DNA from: Liopterus haemorrhoidalis
Taxonomy: Eukaryota > Arthropoda > Insecta > Coleoptera > Dytiscidae
DNA: 64,000 nucleotides
Direction of reading: 5' to 3'
NCBI GenBank assembly: GCA_963971575.1
Contig: OZ020611.1
Location: 59,863,381 to 59,927,380 of the forward strand
The translations under genes were made by a program, and so were the position numbers. The notes below the pieces were generated by a model. It was not told the DNA's origin. It saw nothing but the letters and a program-made list of their open reading frames with translations, and did no database searches. Each line of letters begins with the position of its first letter. Position 1 is the first letter of the stretch. Of the stretch, positions 1 to 11,818 are shown one piece after another.

Positions 1-903
1 TTAAAAAAAAAAAATCACATTATTAAAATACTACAAAGCGATGTTCAAACCGTTCAGTCACTGAAGAACATCAATAGTAAAGTTGTGCATGTCGTCTGGT
101 TCTAGTGAAAGTTGTAGATAGGGCAACAATATAAAATGTGCTTCATAGTTTGAGATGGGTGGTTACAGGTACAGCTTGCGTCTTGAGCACAGCCCCACTT
201 GCTTAGGATAGCACAACGACCATATCCAGTTCGTCAACGATCCAATTATATATTATTTATTATTATTGGGATATACCTTACCTTCTGCGTAGTCTCGAAG
301 AAAAATTCAACGCCGTCAATCTGATAATTCTGCTTCTGAACTTCCATTAAAATAGACCCATTGTTTTGCGGGATGTATGATTAGTGGAAACTTCTGGTTT
401 GAACCACATATGATTCAATGTAATGCAACTATGGCCCAAAAGGTTTCACAAAATTCGTTGCCTAATTATTGCGAACGTCTTTGGATTGATATTTTTGAAT
501 CTTCAGCTACACTTCCACGAATCGAGGCAATATTTTTAGTGATCGGCTTATATGAATTTACACAGGCGTTTTACACTGGCCTGGGTTCCTTAAATTTTAT
601 CATTAAATTACTAATTGCTTATGAAAAATATTTTTTATTGAACACGAATTTTTATAATAAGTTTGAATTATATTAATGCGTCCTTCCTCTATCTAATACT
701 CCATGGCTAATATTGTAATGGATTATAGATGACAATTATCAAACATCACCATAAAAATCTTTGACATTTAGCAAACATAACTGAAAAACATCCTAAAGTA
801 AAGTTGAAAAATCCTTTAGTTGTCAATTCAGGTTCCAAATTTCTTTATTTTTAAAATGACAATACTGTAGAATCGATTTTTGGTATTAAAATGACTGTCA
901 CAT
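1..903. other. AT-rich DNA, no gene seen
   Basis: No coding similarity, repeat boundary or RNA gene is visible. A 99-codon open stretch at 377-676 has no recognisable motif and looks like chance. Confidence 0.5.
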
Positions 904-1099
904 CTTAGTAGATGGCTTCTTTGGCAGCTGCGTTTGGTTTTTCGTTTCCTGATATATTGCGGTGATATGGGATCCAGGCAAATGTGGTCTCTATACGCAC
1001 TGACTCTCCTGAATGAGTGTTTCCCTTAATTTCCTGGAAGATGACATCAGTGGACCATAACTGTCTTATACATAATAAACAACTAATGCCAAGTTGCAT
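904..1099 (-). pseudogene. RNase H remnant of a LINE
   Basis: The minus strand encodes a 64-residue open stretch whose last 30 residues resemble the C-terminal part of the RNase H domain found in I/Jockey-type LINE ORF2 proteins. The segment FAWIPYHRNISGNEKP followed by NAAAKEAI fits the family pattern W-[IV]-P-x-H-x2-I-x-GNE-x-AD-x-AAKEA. The expected aspartate after the GNE-x-A stretch is replaced (PNAAAKEA), so it would be inactive even if expressed. No reverse transcriptase or tail is visible next to it. In its family, this domain removes the RNA template during retrotransposition. The match is short, so the assignment is moderate. Confidence 0.5.
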
Positions 1100-2640
1100 C
1101 AGCTTCCCTTAAATTTGAAGCTATCCTTCAATCGTAAAATTACCTAGCGATACATTACGATTTAAAAAATGCTTAAAATTTATGGTAAGCTGATGCAACT
1201 GAGCTTTAAATAATCAGTACGTATATGAGGATGTTGTTTGATGATTTTGTACATGTTGTTTAACAAGGTGAGCTTATTTCATGTCTCCATTAGTATAATA
1301 AGTTCTGCCCTCTGATTTTCGTACATAGATAGCTTTCATCTTTTATTATGCATAAACATTTTACTAGAGAACGTAGTAATAATAAACCAAATAACACATA
1401 ATTATTCCATATATATCTATGTTGATGATAAACTAAATTAGTTTCCTTTATAATTAACTTCATGCGAATGCAATACAAAGCAGATTAAATACTACAGTAA
1501 TTCTGTAAATAAACTGTTTGAGAAATAAATAATCTTATGAATTATTTGATTCCACACAGTGTGTGAGATAAAAAGCATTCGGTAACCCCTTTGTTCTTTT
1601 AATTGTATATGGAGACATTAGACACAAACATATTTATCTTTATAATTAACAAACCTTTGTAATTTCAAAAGCGTAAAAACAAGTCGACGAAGTTTTTCCG
1701 GTTCTCAGTATGTAAAAATTTAAACATCCATTTGCTCTGAGTATAATTCCAAACAAAAATGAGAAAAAGAGTAGTTTTTTTATTGGTTAAACACAAATTA
1801 AATCAGATCCATTAAGTTGAGCCACAAATCCACAAAAACTTTGTTTAACAGTTTATGTATGCAAATCATAAATAGTTTAGTTTAACTACTAATGAATTTA
1901 AAACAAAAACAACTGTAGATTTAAAGAGATGCAACATTAATAATGCAGTAGTACTTCTTAATTTATTTATTAATTATTTTGTAACGTTTTCATAGACTAG
2001 GATTGGTCATATATTGAGAGGATGAGAGACCATGTCATGATAGACAAGGCATTTGATATCGAAATATATAGTATATATATCACATGGTGGAGTCATAAGA
2101 TGCGACGATAAAAGCCAGCGGTATTTATCTAGTTGTTTCTTACGTCACTGTGCGAAAATATATTTTCCAAAACGACATTTCATGTTGAAACATATTGAAG
2201 AGTCCAGCGAAAGAACGATAAAAGTCCACTATTGATCAATTACAGCTATTACTCTCGAATGATTGTAAAAAATCCCTAGCCATAGTTTAAAGAGATAAGT
2301 ACAAAAAAATATTTATCTCAGAGAAAAATTATCAGAATCCAAGAAGAATATTCAATTTTGTCAAATTCTCTTTCGATTTCTCTGACAAATATTTCAGTTT
2401 TCTTAATCTTCGTAAAACGCAGTTATTAGTTTCATTCAAAACTTATGAGCTTAGCTCAACATGTTGTTTTTCTGTACAACGTTTTACTCTACTTGTCCAC
2501 TACCAGTTTTAACGCTTTTCTTTCGCCACTCGAAATTGACAATGCTCTTTACTCTGATAGTATAATCTTGGATAATAAGTCTAATAGAAAGTAAATTTAT
2601 TCACACCTTCTTTTCTTAAAACTCTTCATAAGCCAAAATA
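1100..2640. other. AT-rich DNA, no gene seen
   Basis: Only short chance open frames occur here. I see no motif, terminal repeat or RNA gene. Confidence 0.5.
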
Positions 2641-2647
2641 ATATATA

Positions 2648-3660
2648 TTGCTATTTTTAGACTTACAATTGATGAATATGATTAAAATTTTATATCAATA
2701 TGCTATCTGCATTGCACCATACACAGAAGAACATATTGGTGGTTACCAGTCGAGTTTTCGAACTAGCAGATCGACAACAGATCAAATTTTGTTATTAAGA
2801 CAAATTTTTGGAAAATGTTGGGAACATAACACAATGTTTTTATTGATTTCAGGAAAGCCTATGATAGCATTACACATGACAAATTCTTGGACATCATGGA
2901 CGAATTTGGCATTCTTGGTAAATTTATCAAGATGCCAATGGTGTGTGTGTTGGGATCTATAGCAATCATGAAAACACGACCAACTTAGAAATTAATGACA
3001 ACACTTTTAAGAGAGTTTATACTTTCAAATACCTGAGCACCATGATAAATAACGTGAATCTGAAACAGCAGGAAATTACGAACAGCATTACAGCTGCTAA
3101 CGCATCTTATTTTGCATTTGATCCCCTTTTCAAAACGAAACTCCTGTCTAGGAACACCAAGACCAGGTTATACCAAGTTATAGTACGTCTCGTACTTATG
3201 TATGGCTCCAAAATATGGATCTTAACAAAGTAAAATCAACAACATCTCATAGTTTTCGAAAACAAAATATTACGCCGAATTTTTGTTCCCATTAAAATCA
3301 ATGGTGAATGGAGAATTCGTAAAAGCAAAGGTATCCGAGAACTGTACCCAAGGACACGTATCACTCAAGAATTGAGAAGTAGACGATTACAAGAAAGGGC
3401 ACGTGATAAGGATGAGGGAAAACAGAATGGTTAGAAAGATGTGGGAAGGAAGATGGAATACCCATCAACCAGTGGGAAGACCACGCAAGAGATGGAGAGA
3501 TCAGCTCACCGCAGATCTATCAAGTATTAGTATACAGGGAGGATGGAAAGAACTGACAATAAACAGATCAAGATGGAGGACTTATGTTAGTAAGACCTAA
3601 ACTCAGCCAGATTGACAGTGCCCAAAGAAGAATAAGATATAGACTTAAAATAAAATCCGA
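2648..3660 (+). pseudogene. Degraded LINE reverse transcriptase (3' half)
   Basis: Three frames in succession give pieces of one reverse transcriptase. At 2700-2850 a stretch with GYQSSFRTSRSTTDQI matches the fingers/palm 'GFR-x-GRST-x-DQI' motif. Shortly downstream in another frame, FRKAYDSI fits the first catalytic-aspartate motif. At 2990-3233 the thumb follows (FKYLSTMI, then SRNTKTRLYQVIVR and MYGSKIWILTK), and at 3403-3600 a C-terminal region with GRPRKRW. The YADD-type palm box has been lost between the second and third pieces. There are several frameshifts and at least one stop (after WILTK). The clade is uncertain; it resembles the RTE-like endonuclease/RT proteins common in insect genomes. 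No tail or target duplication was identified. Confidence 0.75.
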
Positions 3661-3880
3661 TCCGATTACAACACAAAAAGTCCCCGCCCAGTATTGATGA
3701 ACTCATTGCGATCCTGCATAGAAAACTAGACAATTGTTTAATTAAACCGCAGAAGTGTATGGAATTGACCATGCTTCATTGAGGAGGCAACGATTACAAG
3801 CTTCTTCACATTTAGTTTAGTTGTGAAAATATACGTCATATATCCCTATGCATATATATATATTTTTTTTTTTTGAAATT

Positions 3881-3944
3881 GGACACTTATTTTGGAACAA
3901 ATAAAATTCCTAAATCGGACACTGATTTTGGAACAGAGGGAGTA
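3881..3944. repeat. Two direct copies of a short motif; possible MITE end
   Basis: GGACACTTATTTTGGAACA (3881-3899) recurs as GGACACTGATTTTGGAACA (3917-3935), followed by GAGGGAGTA. The end resembles one terminus of a Stowaway-like MITE, but no opposite inverted terminus was found. Confidence 0.35.
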
Positions 3945-4144
3945 TATTTTTATATTTCCTTTTAATTTCTATGGTTTCCTAAAAATCTTGATAAACCGAC
4001 ATAACATTTTCAAAACTTATCTAAATTTCTGTGGATGAAGTTATTCGCTTTGTTGCCTACTGCATTTATTTTAAAATGCTAAACAAATACTTACTATATA
4101 TCCATTCCGTTCAACAACAAGCATTGATTCGGCATTTTGTGTCC

Positions 4145-4265
4145 GCTTTACTGCCGCGCCTTAAACCGCAGAAGCTCTGAGGTCTGCAGAATCAAGGTTC
4201 AAATCCGCAGAGATTTGGAATTTGAATAATGCATTCCTACATGGTTCCACGGCTTTACAACACCA
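4145..4265 (+). repeat. Possible old tRNA-derived SINE head
   Basis: A B-box-like GGTTCAAATCC at 4196-4206 lies about 40 bp after a locally GC-rich stretch. There is no clear A box, tail or target duplication, so this is weak. Confidence 0.25.
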
Positions 4266-5569
4266 CATTTGGTATTTCTCACTTCCATTATTTAAAAATG
4301 TTTTAAAAATTATACTCCAAATGATATTTTGATGTATTTTGGATTATACAATGAAATGCTCGTGGTCTGTATATATTTGTGTATCCCCAAAAAAGTTGAT
4401 CCTTTCAGCTTTATTTTTAGTACATCAAAATTAATTGTACAAAAATATGAATATTATTTCAGAATTTTATTCATGCAAGCATCAGAATAGATATATTTTC
4501 TTCGATTATACGCTCGCCTACAAAAAAATGATACTATTGTAATTTGAAAGCAGATAAAAATAATTTAATAGTTTTAATAGGAAGCTATAAGTATCGGGCA
4601 GTAATGCAATGTTTATAACATAAGTTCAAAATGAAATTACAGAAAGGTTGGTTATGGAAAAATACAATAATGTCTACTGCAACGTTTGACACAGCCTATA
4701 TAATAATTGAAATTGGAAATTATTATTATTTTATTCCACAGGTACAAAAAAATAAATATAAAAAACTACCGAAGCTGTTCAAAATTTTTATTTCCCTAAA
4801 ATTATGAAATTTTGATCAAATATATTTTGACTCCCATTTTATACAAAATACAGTTTTAAGCTAATATTGAAGTAAGGATTATGAAAACAATATTTAAAAA
4901 ATTCATACTTTCCTAGTTTGTGAGTTACAGCCGAATTGGGTCAGTAATTTTTAAATACACAAAACGAATAAGGGCTCAAAAAAATTTCTAGACTAAATAA
5001 ACTATGAGGTTTCTAAAATTTCTAACCTCAGGTCGTTTTCTCCAACTGATTTTGAGCTATTTTTTTTTTTTTAATTCACAATATCACAAATAAAGTAAAT
5101 TATGCCATTAAAAAAAATTGTTGTAAGCTCAAAACGAGTTAAACGATTGTGACGGTTGGGGAATTTATGTACTGGCCATTTTATTCGTCTTGCCCTACGT
5201 TGTGTTTTTTTAGAATTATTAAGTCGATTCGTTCTTGGAGCGGGAAGCTATGTCTACAAAGAAACGCTGGGACACATTTCAATCAAATAGTTTATTATGA
5301 GTAGACCGTCATTCAGAAATAGTACAAACATGTTTATTAATAGGTCTGATTGTGATGGCTGTAAGGTAAATTCAGATTAACATATTTATAGTGATAACGT
5401 AAGTTTCTACTCCAATATTACAATCGAATCTACTCTTCCAAACTAAGCATGCGGTCCATATCATGCCATATCATTGTTCAGGTTACTACTGCTGTTTAGG
5501 ATCTTATACCTAATTATTTGAAATCACTAACGTGTTGCTAGATCACCTAACCGCTGCTGAATGAGCATA
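4266..5569. other. AT-rich DNA, no gene seen
   Basis: I see nothing recognisable here apart from A/T homopolymers (for example near 5061). Confidence 0.5.
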
Positions 5570-5785
5570 ACGGTGTCTTGGGTGAGATTCGACGGACGGG
5601 TCTGCTACTCGCCAATACAGTTTTGTTGGGTCTGTCAACCCTTCGGTGTGTGTGTGGGTTTCTACGGTTGTGAATCGTAGAGAACCAGTCAAGCGTCGCG
5701 GGCTCCTACGGTTGTGAGGCGCAGGGCCCGGAAACCTCCCATGGCGGTGTTAATCATAATCACACAGCCAAGTGTCGATGAAGAC
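5570..5785 (+). other. GC-rich leader next to the satellite
   Basis: Composition changes abruptly from AT-rich to GC-rich. The motif CTACGGTTGTGA occurs twice, at about 5662 (followed by ATCGTAG) and 5706 (followed by GGCGCAG). The segment runs straight into the first satellite unit. It reminds me of LINE 5' untranslated leaders, but I cannot name a family, and no reverse transcriptase follows. It may be a truncated LINE promoter region whose downstream part was amplified into the array. Confidence 0.35.
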
Positions 5786-8700
5786 GCACACGGGCGGCGT
5801 GAGTACGCGGATCGTGGTGGTCCACCCAAGAATGTCAACTGTGTTGGAGAACAGACGTCGAAAACGAGCGTTGTTCCACCGCTATTCCACAGAGAAATCC
5901 CTCGCGTCGGCGTAATGAGCACGGGCGGCGCGAGTACGCGGATCGTGGTGGCCGTCCACCCAGGAATGTCTACTGTGTTGGAGAACAGACGTCGAAAACG
6001 AGCGTTGTTCCACCGCTATTCCACAGAGAAATCCCTCGCGTCGGCGTAATGAGCACGGGCGGCGCGAGTACGCGGATCGTGGTGGCCGTCCACCCAGGAA
6101 TATCTACTGTGTTGGAGAACAGGCGTCGAAAACGAGCGTTGTTCCACCGCTATTCCACAGAGAAATCCCTCGCGTCGGCGTAATGAGCACGGGCGGTGCG
6201 AGTACGCGGATCGTGGTGGCCGTCCACCCAGGAATGTCTACTGTGTTGGAGAACAGGCGTCGAAAACGAGCGTTGTTCCACCGCTATTCCACAGAGAAAT
6301 CCCTCGCGTCGGCGTAGTGAGCACGGGCGGCGTGAGTACGCGGATCGTGGTGGCCGTCCACCCAGGAATGTCTACTGTGTTGGAGAACATGCGTCGAAAA
6401 CGAGCGTTGTTCCACCGCTATTGCACAGAGAAATCACTCGCGTCGGCGTAATGAGCACGGGTGGCGCGAGTACGCGGATCGTGGTGGCCGTCCACCCAGG
6501 AATGTCTACTGTGTTGGAGAACATGCGTCGAAAACGAGCGTTGTTCCACCGCTATTGCACAGAGAAATCACTCGCGTCGGCGTAATGAGCACGGGCGGCG
6601 CGAGTACGCGGATCGTGGTGGCCGTCCACCCAGGAATGTCTACTGTGTTGGAGAACATGCGTCGAAAACGAGCGTTGTTCCACCGCTATTCCACAGAGAA
6701 ATCCCTCGCGTCGGCGTAATGAGCACGGGCGGCGTGAGTACGCGGATCGTGGTGGCCGTCCACCCAGAAATGTCTACTGTGTTGGAGAACAGGCGTCGAA
6801 AACGAGCGTTGTTCCACCGCTATTGCACAGAGAAATCACTCGCGTCGGCGTAATGAGCACGGGTGGCGCGAGTACGCGGATCGTGGTGGCCGTCCACCCA
6901 GAAATGTCTACTGTGTTGGAGAACAGGCGTCGAAAACGAGCGTTGTTCCACCGCTATTCCACAGAGAAATCCCTCGCGTCGGCGTAATGATCACGGGCGG
7001 CGTGAGTATGCGGATCGTGGTGGCCGTCCACCCAGGAATGTCTACTGTGTTGGAGAACAGGCGTCGAAAACGAGCGTTGTTCCACCGCTATTCCACAGAG
7101 AAATCCCTCGCGTCGGCGTAATAATCACGGGCGGCATGAGTACGCGGATCGTGGTGGCCGTCCACCCAGAAATGTCTACTGTGTTGGAGAACAGGCGTCG
7201 AAAACGAGCGTTGTTCCACCGCTATTCCACAGAGAAATCCCTCGCGTCGGCGTAATGAGCACGGGCGGCGTGAGTACGCGGATCGTGGTGGCCGTCCACC
7301 CAGGAATGTCTACTGTGTTGGAGAACAGGCGTCGAAAAAGAGCGTTGTTCCACCGCTATTCCACAGAGAAATCCCTCGCGTCGGCGTAATGATCACGGGC
7401 GGCGTGAGTACGCGGATCGTGGTGGCCGTCCACCCAGGAATGTCTACTGTGTTGGAAAACAGGCGTCGAAAACGAGCGTTGTTCCACCGCTATTCCACAG
7501 AGAAATCCCTCGCGTCGGCGTAATAATCACGGGCGGCGTGAGTACGCGGATCGTGGTGGCCGTCCACCCAGAAATGTCTACTGTGTTGGAGAACAGGCGT
7601 CGAAAACGAGCGTTGTTCCACCGCTATTCCACAGAGAAATCCCTCGCGTCGGCGTAATGAGCACGGGCGGCGTGAGTACGCGGTCGTGGTGGCCGTCCAC
7701 CCAGAAATGTCTACTGTGTTGGAGAACAGGCGTCGAAAACGAGCGTTGTTCCACCGCTATTGCACAGAGAAATCACTCGCGTCGGCGTAATGAGCACGGG
7801 CGGCGCGAGTACGTGGATCGTGGTGGCCGTCCACCCAGGAATGTCTACTGTGTTGGAGAACAGGCGTCGAAAAAGAGCGTTGTTCCACCGCTATTCCACA
7901 GAGAAATCCCTCGCGTCGGCGTAATGATCACGGGCGGCGTGAGTACGCGGATCGTGGTGGCCGTCCACCCAGGAATGTCTACTGTGTTGGAGAACAGGCG
8001 TCGAAAACGAGCGTTGTTCCACCGCTATTCCACAGAGAAATCCCTCGCGTTGGCGTAATAATCACGGGCGGCATGAGTACGCGGATCGTGGTGGCCGTCC
8101 ACCCAGAAATGTCTACTGTGTTGGAGAACAGGCGTCGAAAACGAGCGTTGTTCCACCGCTATTCCACAGAGAAATCCCTCGCGTCGGCGTAATGAGCACG
8201 GGCGGCGTGAGTACGCGGATCGTGGTGGCCGTCCACCCAGAAATGTCTACTGTGTTGGAGAACAGGCGTCGAAAACGAGCGTTGTTCCACCGCTATTCCA
8301 CAGAGAAATCCCTCGCGTCGGCGTAATAAGCACGGGCGGCGCGAGTACGCGGATCGTGGTGGCCGTCCACCCAGGAATGTCTACTGTGTTGGAGAACAGG
8401 CGTCGAAAACGAGCGTTGTTCCACCGCTATTCCACAGAGAAATCACTCGCGTCGGCGTAATAAGCACGGGCGGCGTGAGTACGCGGATCGTGGTGGCCGT
8501 CCACCCAGGAATGTCTACTGTGTTGGAGAACAGGCGTCGAAAACGAGCGTTGTTCCACCGCTATTCCACAGAGAAATCCCTCGCGTCGGCATAATAAGCA
8601 CGGGCGGCGTGAGTACGCGGATCGTGATGGCCGTCCACCCAGGAATGTCTACTGTGTTGGAGAACAGGCGTCGAAAACGAGCGTTGTTCCACCGCTATTC

Positions 8701-9692
8701 CACAGAGAAATCCCTCGCGTCGGCGTAATGATCACGGGCGGCGTGAGTACGCGGATCGTGGTGGCCGTCCACCCAGAAATGTCTACTGTGTTGGAGAACA
8801 GGCGTCGAAAACGAGCGTTGTTCCACCGCTATTCCACAGAGAAATCCCTCGCGTCGGCGTAATGAGCACGGGCGGCGCGAGTACGCGGATCTTGGTGGCC
8901 GTCCACCCAGGAATGTCTACTGTGTTGGAGAACAGGCGTCGAAAACGAGCGTTGTTCCACCGCTATTCCACAGAGAAATCCCTCGCGTCGGCGTAATAAG
9001 CACGGGCGGCGCGAGTACGCGGATCGTGGTGGCCGTCCACCCAGGAATGTCTACTGTGTTGGAGAACAGGCGTCGAAAACGAGCGTTGTTCCACCGCTAT
9101 TCCACAGAGAAATCCCTCGCGTCGGCGTAAGGAGCACGGGCGGCGCGAGTACGCGGATCGTGATGGCCGTCCACCCAGGAATGTCTACTGTGTTGGAGAA
9201 CAGGCGTCGAAAACGAGCGTTGTTCCACCGCTATTGCACAGAGAAATCACTCGCGTCGGCGTAATGAGCACGGGCGGCGTGAGTACGCGGATCGTGGTGG
9301 CCGTCCACCCAGGAATGTCTACTGTGTTGGAGAACAGGCGTCGAAAACGAGCGTTGTTCCACCGCTATTCCACAGAGAAATCCCTCGCGTCGGCGTAATA
9401 AGCACGGGCGGCGCGAGTACGCGGATCGTGGTGGCCGTCCACCCAGGAATGTCTACTGTGTTGGAGAACAGGCGTCGAAAACGAGCGTTGTTCCACCGCT
9501 ATTCCACAGAGAAATCCCTCGCGTCGGCGTAATGAGCACGGGCGGCGCAAGTACGCGGATCGTGGTGGCCGTCCACCCAGGAATGTGTACTGTGTTGGAG
9601 AACAGGCGTCGAAAACGAGCGTTGTTCCACCGCTATTCCACAGAGAAATCCCTCGCGTCGGCATAATGAGCACGGGCGGCGCGAGTACGCGG
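5786..9692. repeat. 134-bp satellite array, 29 units
   Basis: The monomer begins GAGCACGGGCGGCG and ends TCGGCGTAAT. Starts fall at 5917, 6051, 6185 and so on every 134 bp to 9668, with a first unit of 131 bp (3-bp deletion) and one unit (7659) lacking one base. The last copy stops about 25 bp in, at 9692. The monomer is about 60% GC with 17 CpG sites, in a window that is otherwise strongly AT-rich. Copies differ by few substitutions. Diagnostic variants include GAGCAC, GATCAC, AATCAC or AAGCAC at the start, CCAGGAATG or CCAGAAATG, and TTCCACAG...ATCCC or TTGCACAG...ATCAC. The only stop in the unit on the plus strand is the TAA at its end. Because 134 is not a multiple of 3, this produces a ladder of chance open frames of about 130 codons. 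Confidence 0.97.
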
Positions 9693-10462
9693 AAAGATGC
9701 AAAGATTTTACCTACCAGCAGTCAGTATCTGAAACCAACTGCCTCTCCCGTTCTCAAACTTCAAGATTATATACCCTAAACTCTAGACAAAGAACTTGTC
9801 TTCTCTCTCTCCAATTTTCATAAAAACCTGTACATAATCCAGATCCCACACATGGTTAACAATTTCCCACGACACAGACCTATTAATGACTATTTGACAC
9901 ATTTGGGTTGTAACCCTCACAAAAAATGGTTTCTTAGAATTTTATGTTCAACATTAGACATATTAAAATAAATACTAATAAATATATTAATCAGTGAACA
10001 GATGTAAAATGTCACCCTTGCGGTCAATATTTTATGACGCCTACTTATATAGTTTTTGTGTGTATAATACTCGAGAAACCCGAACCTTTGACATACCGCA
10101 CATCTGGTCGTAAATACTAGCGGAAAATTGAGGTATAAGAAACACACTTAAGATAATCTGTTTCACTTAATATTTGGAATGCGTAACAAATGATAAAAAT
10201 GAAAAATAAAAAATTAAATGAGGTACAAGTGACTGTACCATCACACGATTAAAGCTAACTAAGTAAACAATCATTTTTGAGTTGTAATTTTTTTTATTTA
10301 AAAATATTCATAAGTAATGGTAACTCTGCCTAATGGAGCAAATCTCTGGCAAATCTATAAGCTACATACGATCGTATCTAAGAAGTTGTTTTATGTATTG
10401 TATGGACAGTTTCTTACAAATATTGTCTGTAAGCCTACAGATTTGGCACAGAATTTCACCAT
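9693..10462. other. No gene seen
   Basis: Unique-looking sequence follows the abrupt end of the satellite. I see no coding motif or repeat boundary. Confidence 0.5.
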
Positions 10463-10761
10463 AAGTCTGCAGTCTATAAGTTGACTTGTTAGTGCAATTC
10501 CCTATATTTTGGTCAAACAGGTAGGAATTTTATTAGATTAAAGGAATATAATAGAGCATTTTATTCTAATCTCAACATTTATCATTCTACCTTTAGTGAC
10601 CATCTGAAAAACTGTAACCACATTGCTAGCGGATTTCCGTTAATTCTAAGTGTTTAAAACGATTGCATATTGTAAACAAGGGCTATAAACTAAATCTTCT
10701 TGAATCTATAGAAATATTTAAATATCTGAGGCATAGCGCACCAGTGAATAACAAGATTTAG
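10463..10761 (+). pseudogene. GIY-YIG endonuclease remnant (Penelope-like)
   Basis: One frame, broken by an in-frame TAG near its start and by a stop plus frame change around 10650, reads VYKLTC, then LYFGQTGRNF and RLKEYNRAF, then FSDHLKNCNH. These fit the GIY-YIG nuclease fold: 'VYKL' stands for GIY, 'YFG' for YIG, then the conserved G-x-TGR with its arginine and the downstream H-x3-N-H region. After the frame change, KGYKLNLLESIEIFKYL matches the C-terminal tail usual for such proteins in insect retroelements. In Penelope-like elements this domain nicks target DNA and is fused behind a reverse transcriptase. No reverse transcriptase was found upstream, so this is a 3' fragment. A free-standing GIY-YIG gene is less likely given the decay. 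Confidence 0.7.
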
Positions 10762-10878
10762 TTTATTCACCGATATTCCAGGTATTTGTTAATTAGGTTT
10801 TTCTAAAATGTTACCATACAAGTGTAGTACACTGACTGTTCTATAATCATTTCTTTTTGAACACTTGATAATGCCATT

Positions 10879-11818
10879 CAGCCGCGGTGAAAGGCAGGGG
10901 TGACAGGGGCACAGGCCAAGGGCGCCACGCAGTTAGGGGCGCCAAAATGAGCGCTCAATATACATATCCTCAGTAGCGTACCCAGCAATTTATGCAAGAG
11001 GTTGTAAAAGATGATTTTACGTATTTTTGTTTAAAAAAAAACATACATTTTTATTTCTATATCAATATCTGTATTTAATAGCTGTCGCTCGGGGCCAGTT
11101 CGTTATTATTGACCCTCATTTTTTACTTACAACCTACTTACTCGTTATGAGTTAATTGGGTAATTACGTGACAGGAGAGAAGACAATACTATAAACATGT
11201 GAAAGGCCAGGATTAAACTAAATAGGAGTACTTATCAGAGTGCCTCCTTAAAAACAATGTTTTTAATTGTACTATTAAGCGCTAGTAGGTAAAAGTTATT
11301 GCTAGAACTGACTAGCAAATACGCTACATAGAATTGCCCTTTCCAGAAGCACAGACTCCGCAAAACAACGCCAGTTATCTTCAGGGGGTGATCATGTGCC
11401 TTCTGAGCAATGTATGAATCATGTACCAACTTTGCCGCTGACGAAACGTTTGTTGTCGCTGATAATTTCAAGAAAATGCGTTAAATATGAATGGAAAACG
11501 TTAATTTTAATTCACCCACACGCACCTATTTCATTATAACTATTGGAATGGTTTTAATAAAACAGCCATAAACCTAACTAAATGATATAGCTGCTACACA
11601 TAGAAAATAATAATAATAATAATAATAAAAGCATGAAAATCAGATCAGAAATTCTCGCGTGAAATTTACTACATCTGTTGATATCGTTGTACTTTAACAA
11701 TTTAGGTCGGTGCACGTGACCCTAATACCCTTATTCGGTACGCCACTGAACATTTTAATAAAAGGGTGCAGTTTGGCTGGTTTTGCCCCGGGCGCCAAAA
11801 AAGCTTGCATCGGCTCTG
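10879..11818. mobile_element. Non-autonomous hAT-type element with 8-bp TSD
   Basis: The element starts CAGCCGCGG and ends GGCTCTG and is flanked on both sides by a perfect ATGCCATT duplication (10871-10878 and 11819-11826). An 8-bp target duplication and CAG...CTG termini are the hAT signature. GGCGCC-rich sequence lies near both ends. No transposase motif is visible. An (AAT)n microsatellite lies inside at 11606-11628. A related copy in inverse orientation is at 29150-30020. Confidence 0.85.

Noticed and set aside
377..676. 99-codon open frame
   Set aside because: No motif, no neighbours that support it, and AT-rich codon content typical of chance.
3881..3944. Plant-type Stowaway MITE, suggesting contamination
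   Set aside because: Only one end-like motif is present and everything else points to an animal genome; short terminus matches like this arise by chance or convergence.
5786..9692. CRISPR array
   Set aside because: There are no unique spacers; the whole 134-bp unit repeats head to tail and the genome is clearly eukaryotic.
5714..9779. Several open frames of about 130 codons on both strands in the satellite
   Set aside because: They follow from a single stop per 134-bp unit and the 3-unit (402-bp) frame cycle. No independent coding sign was seen, so only the monomer micro-ORF is raised, as a question.
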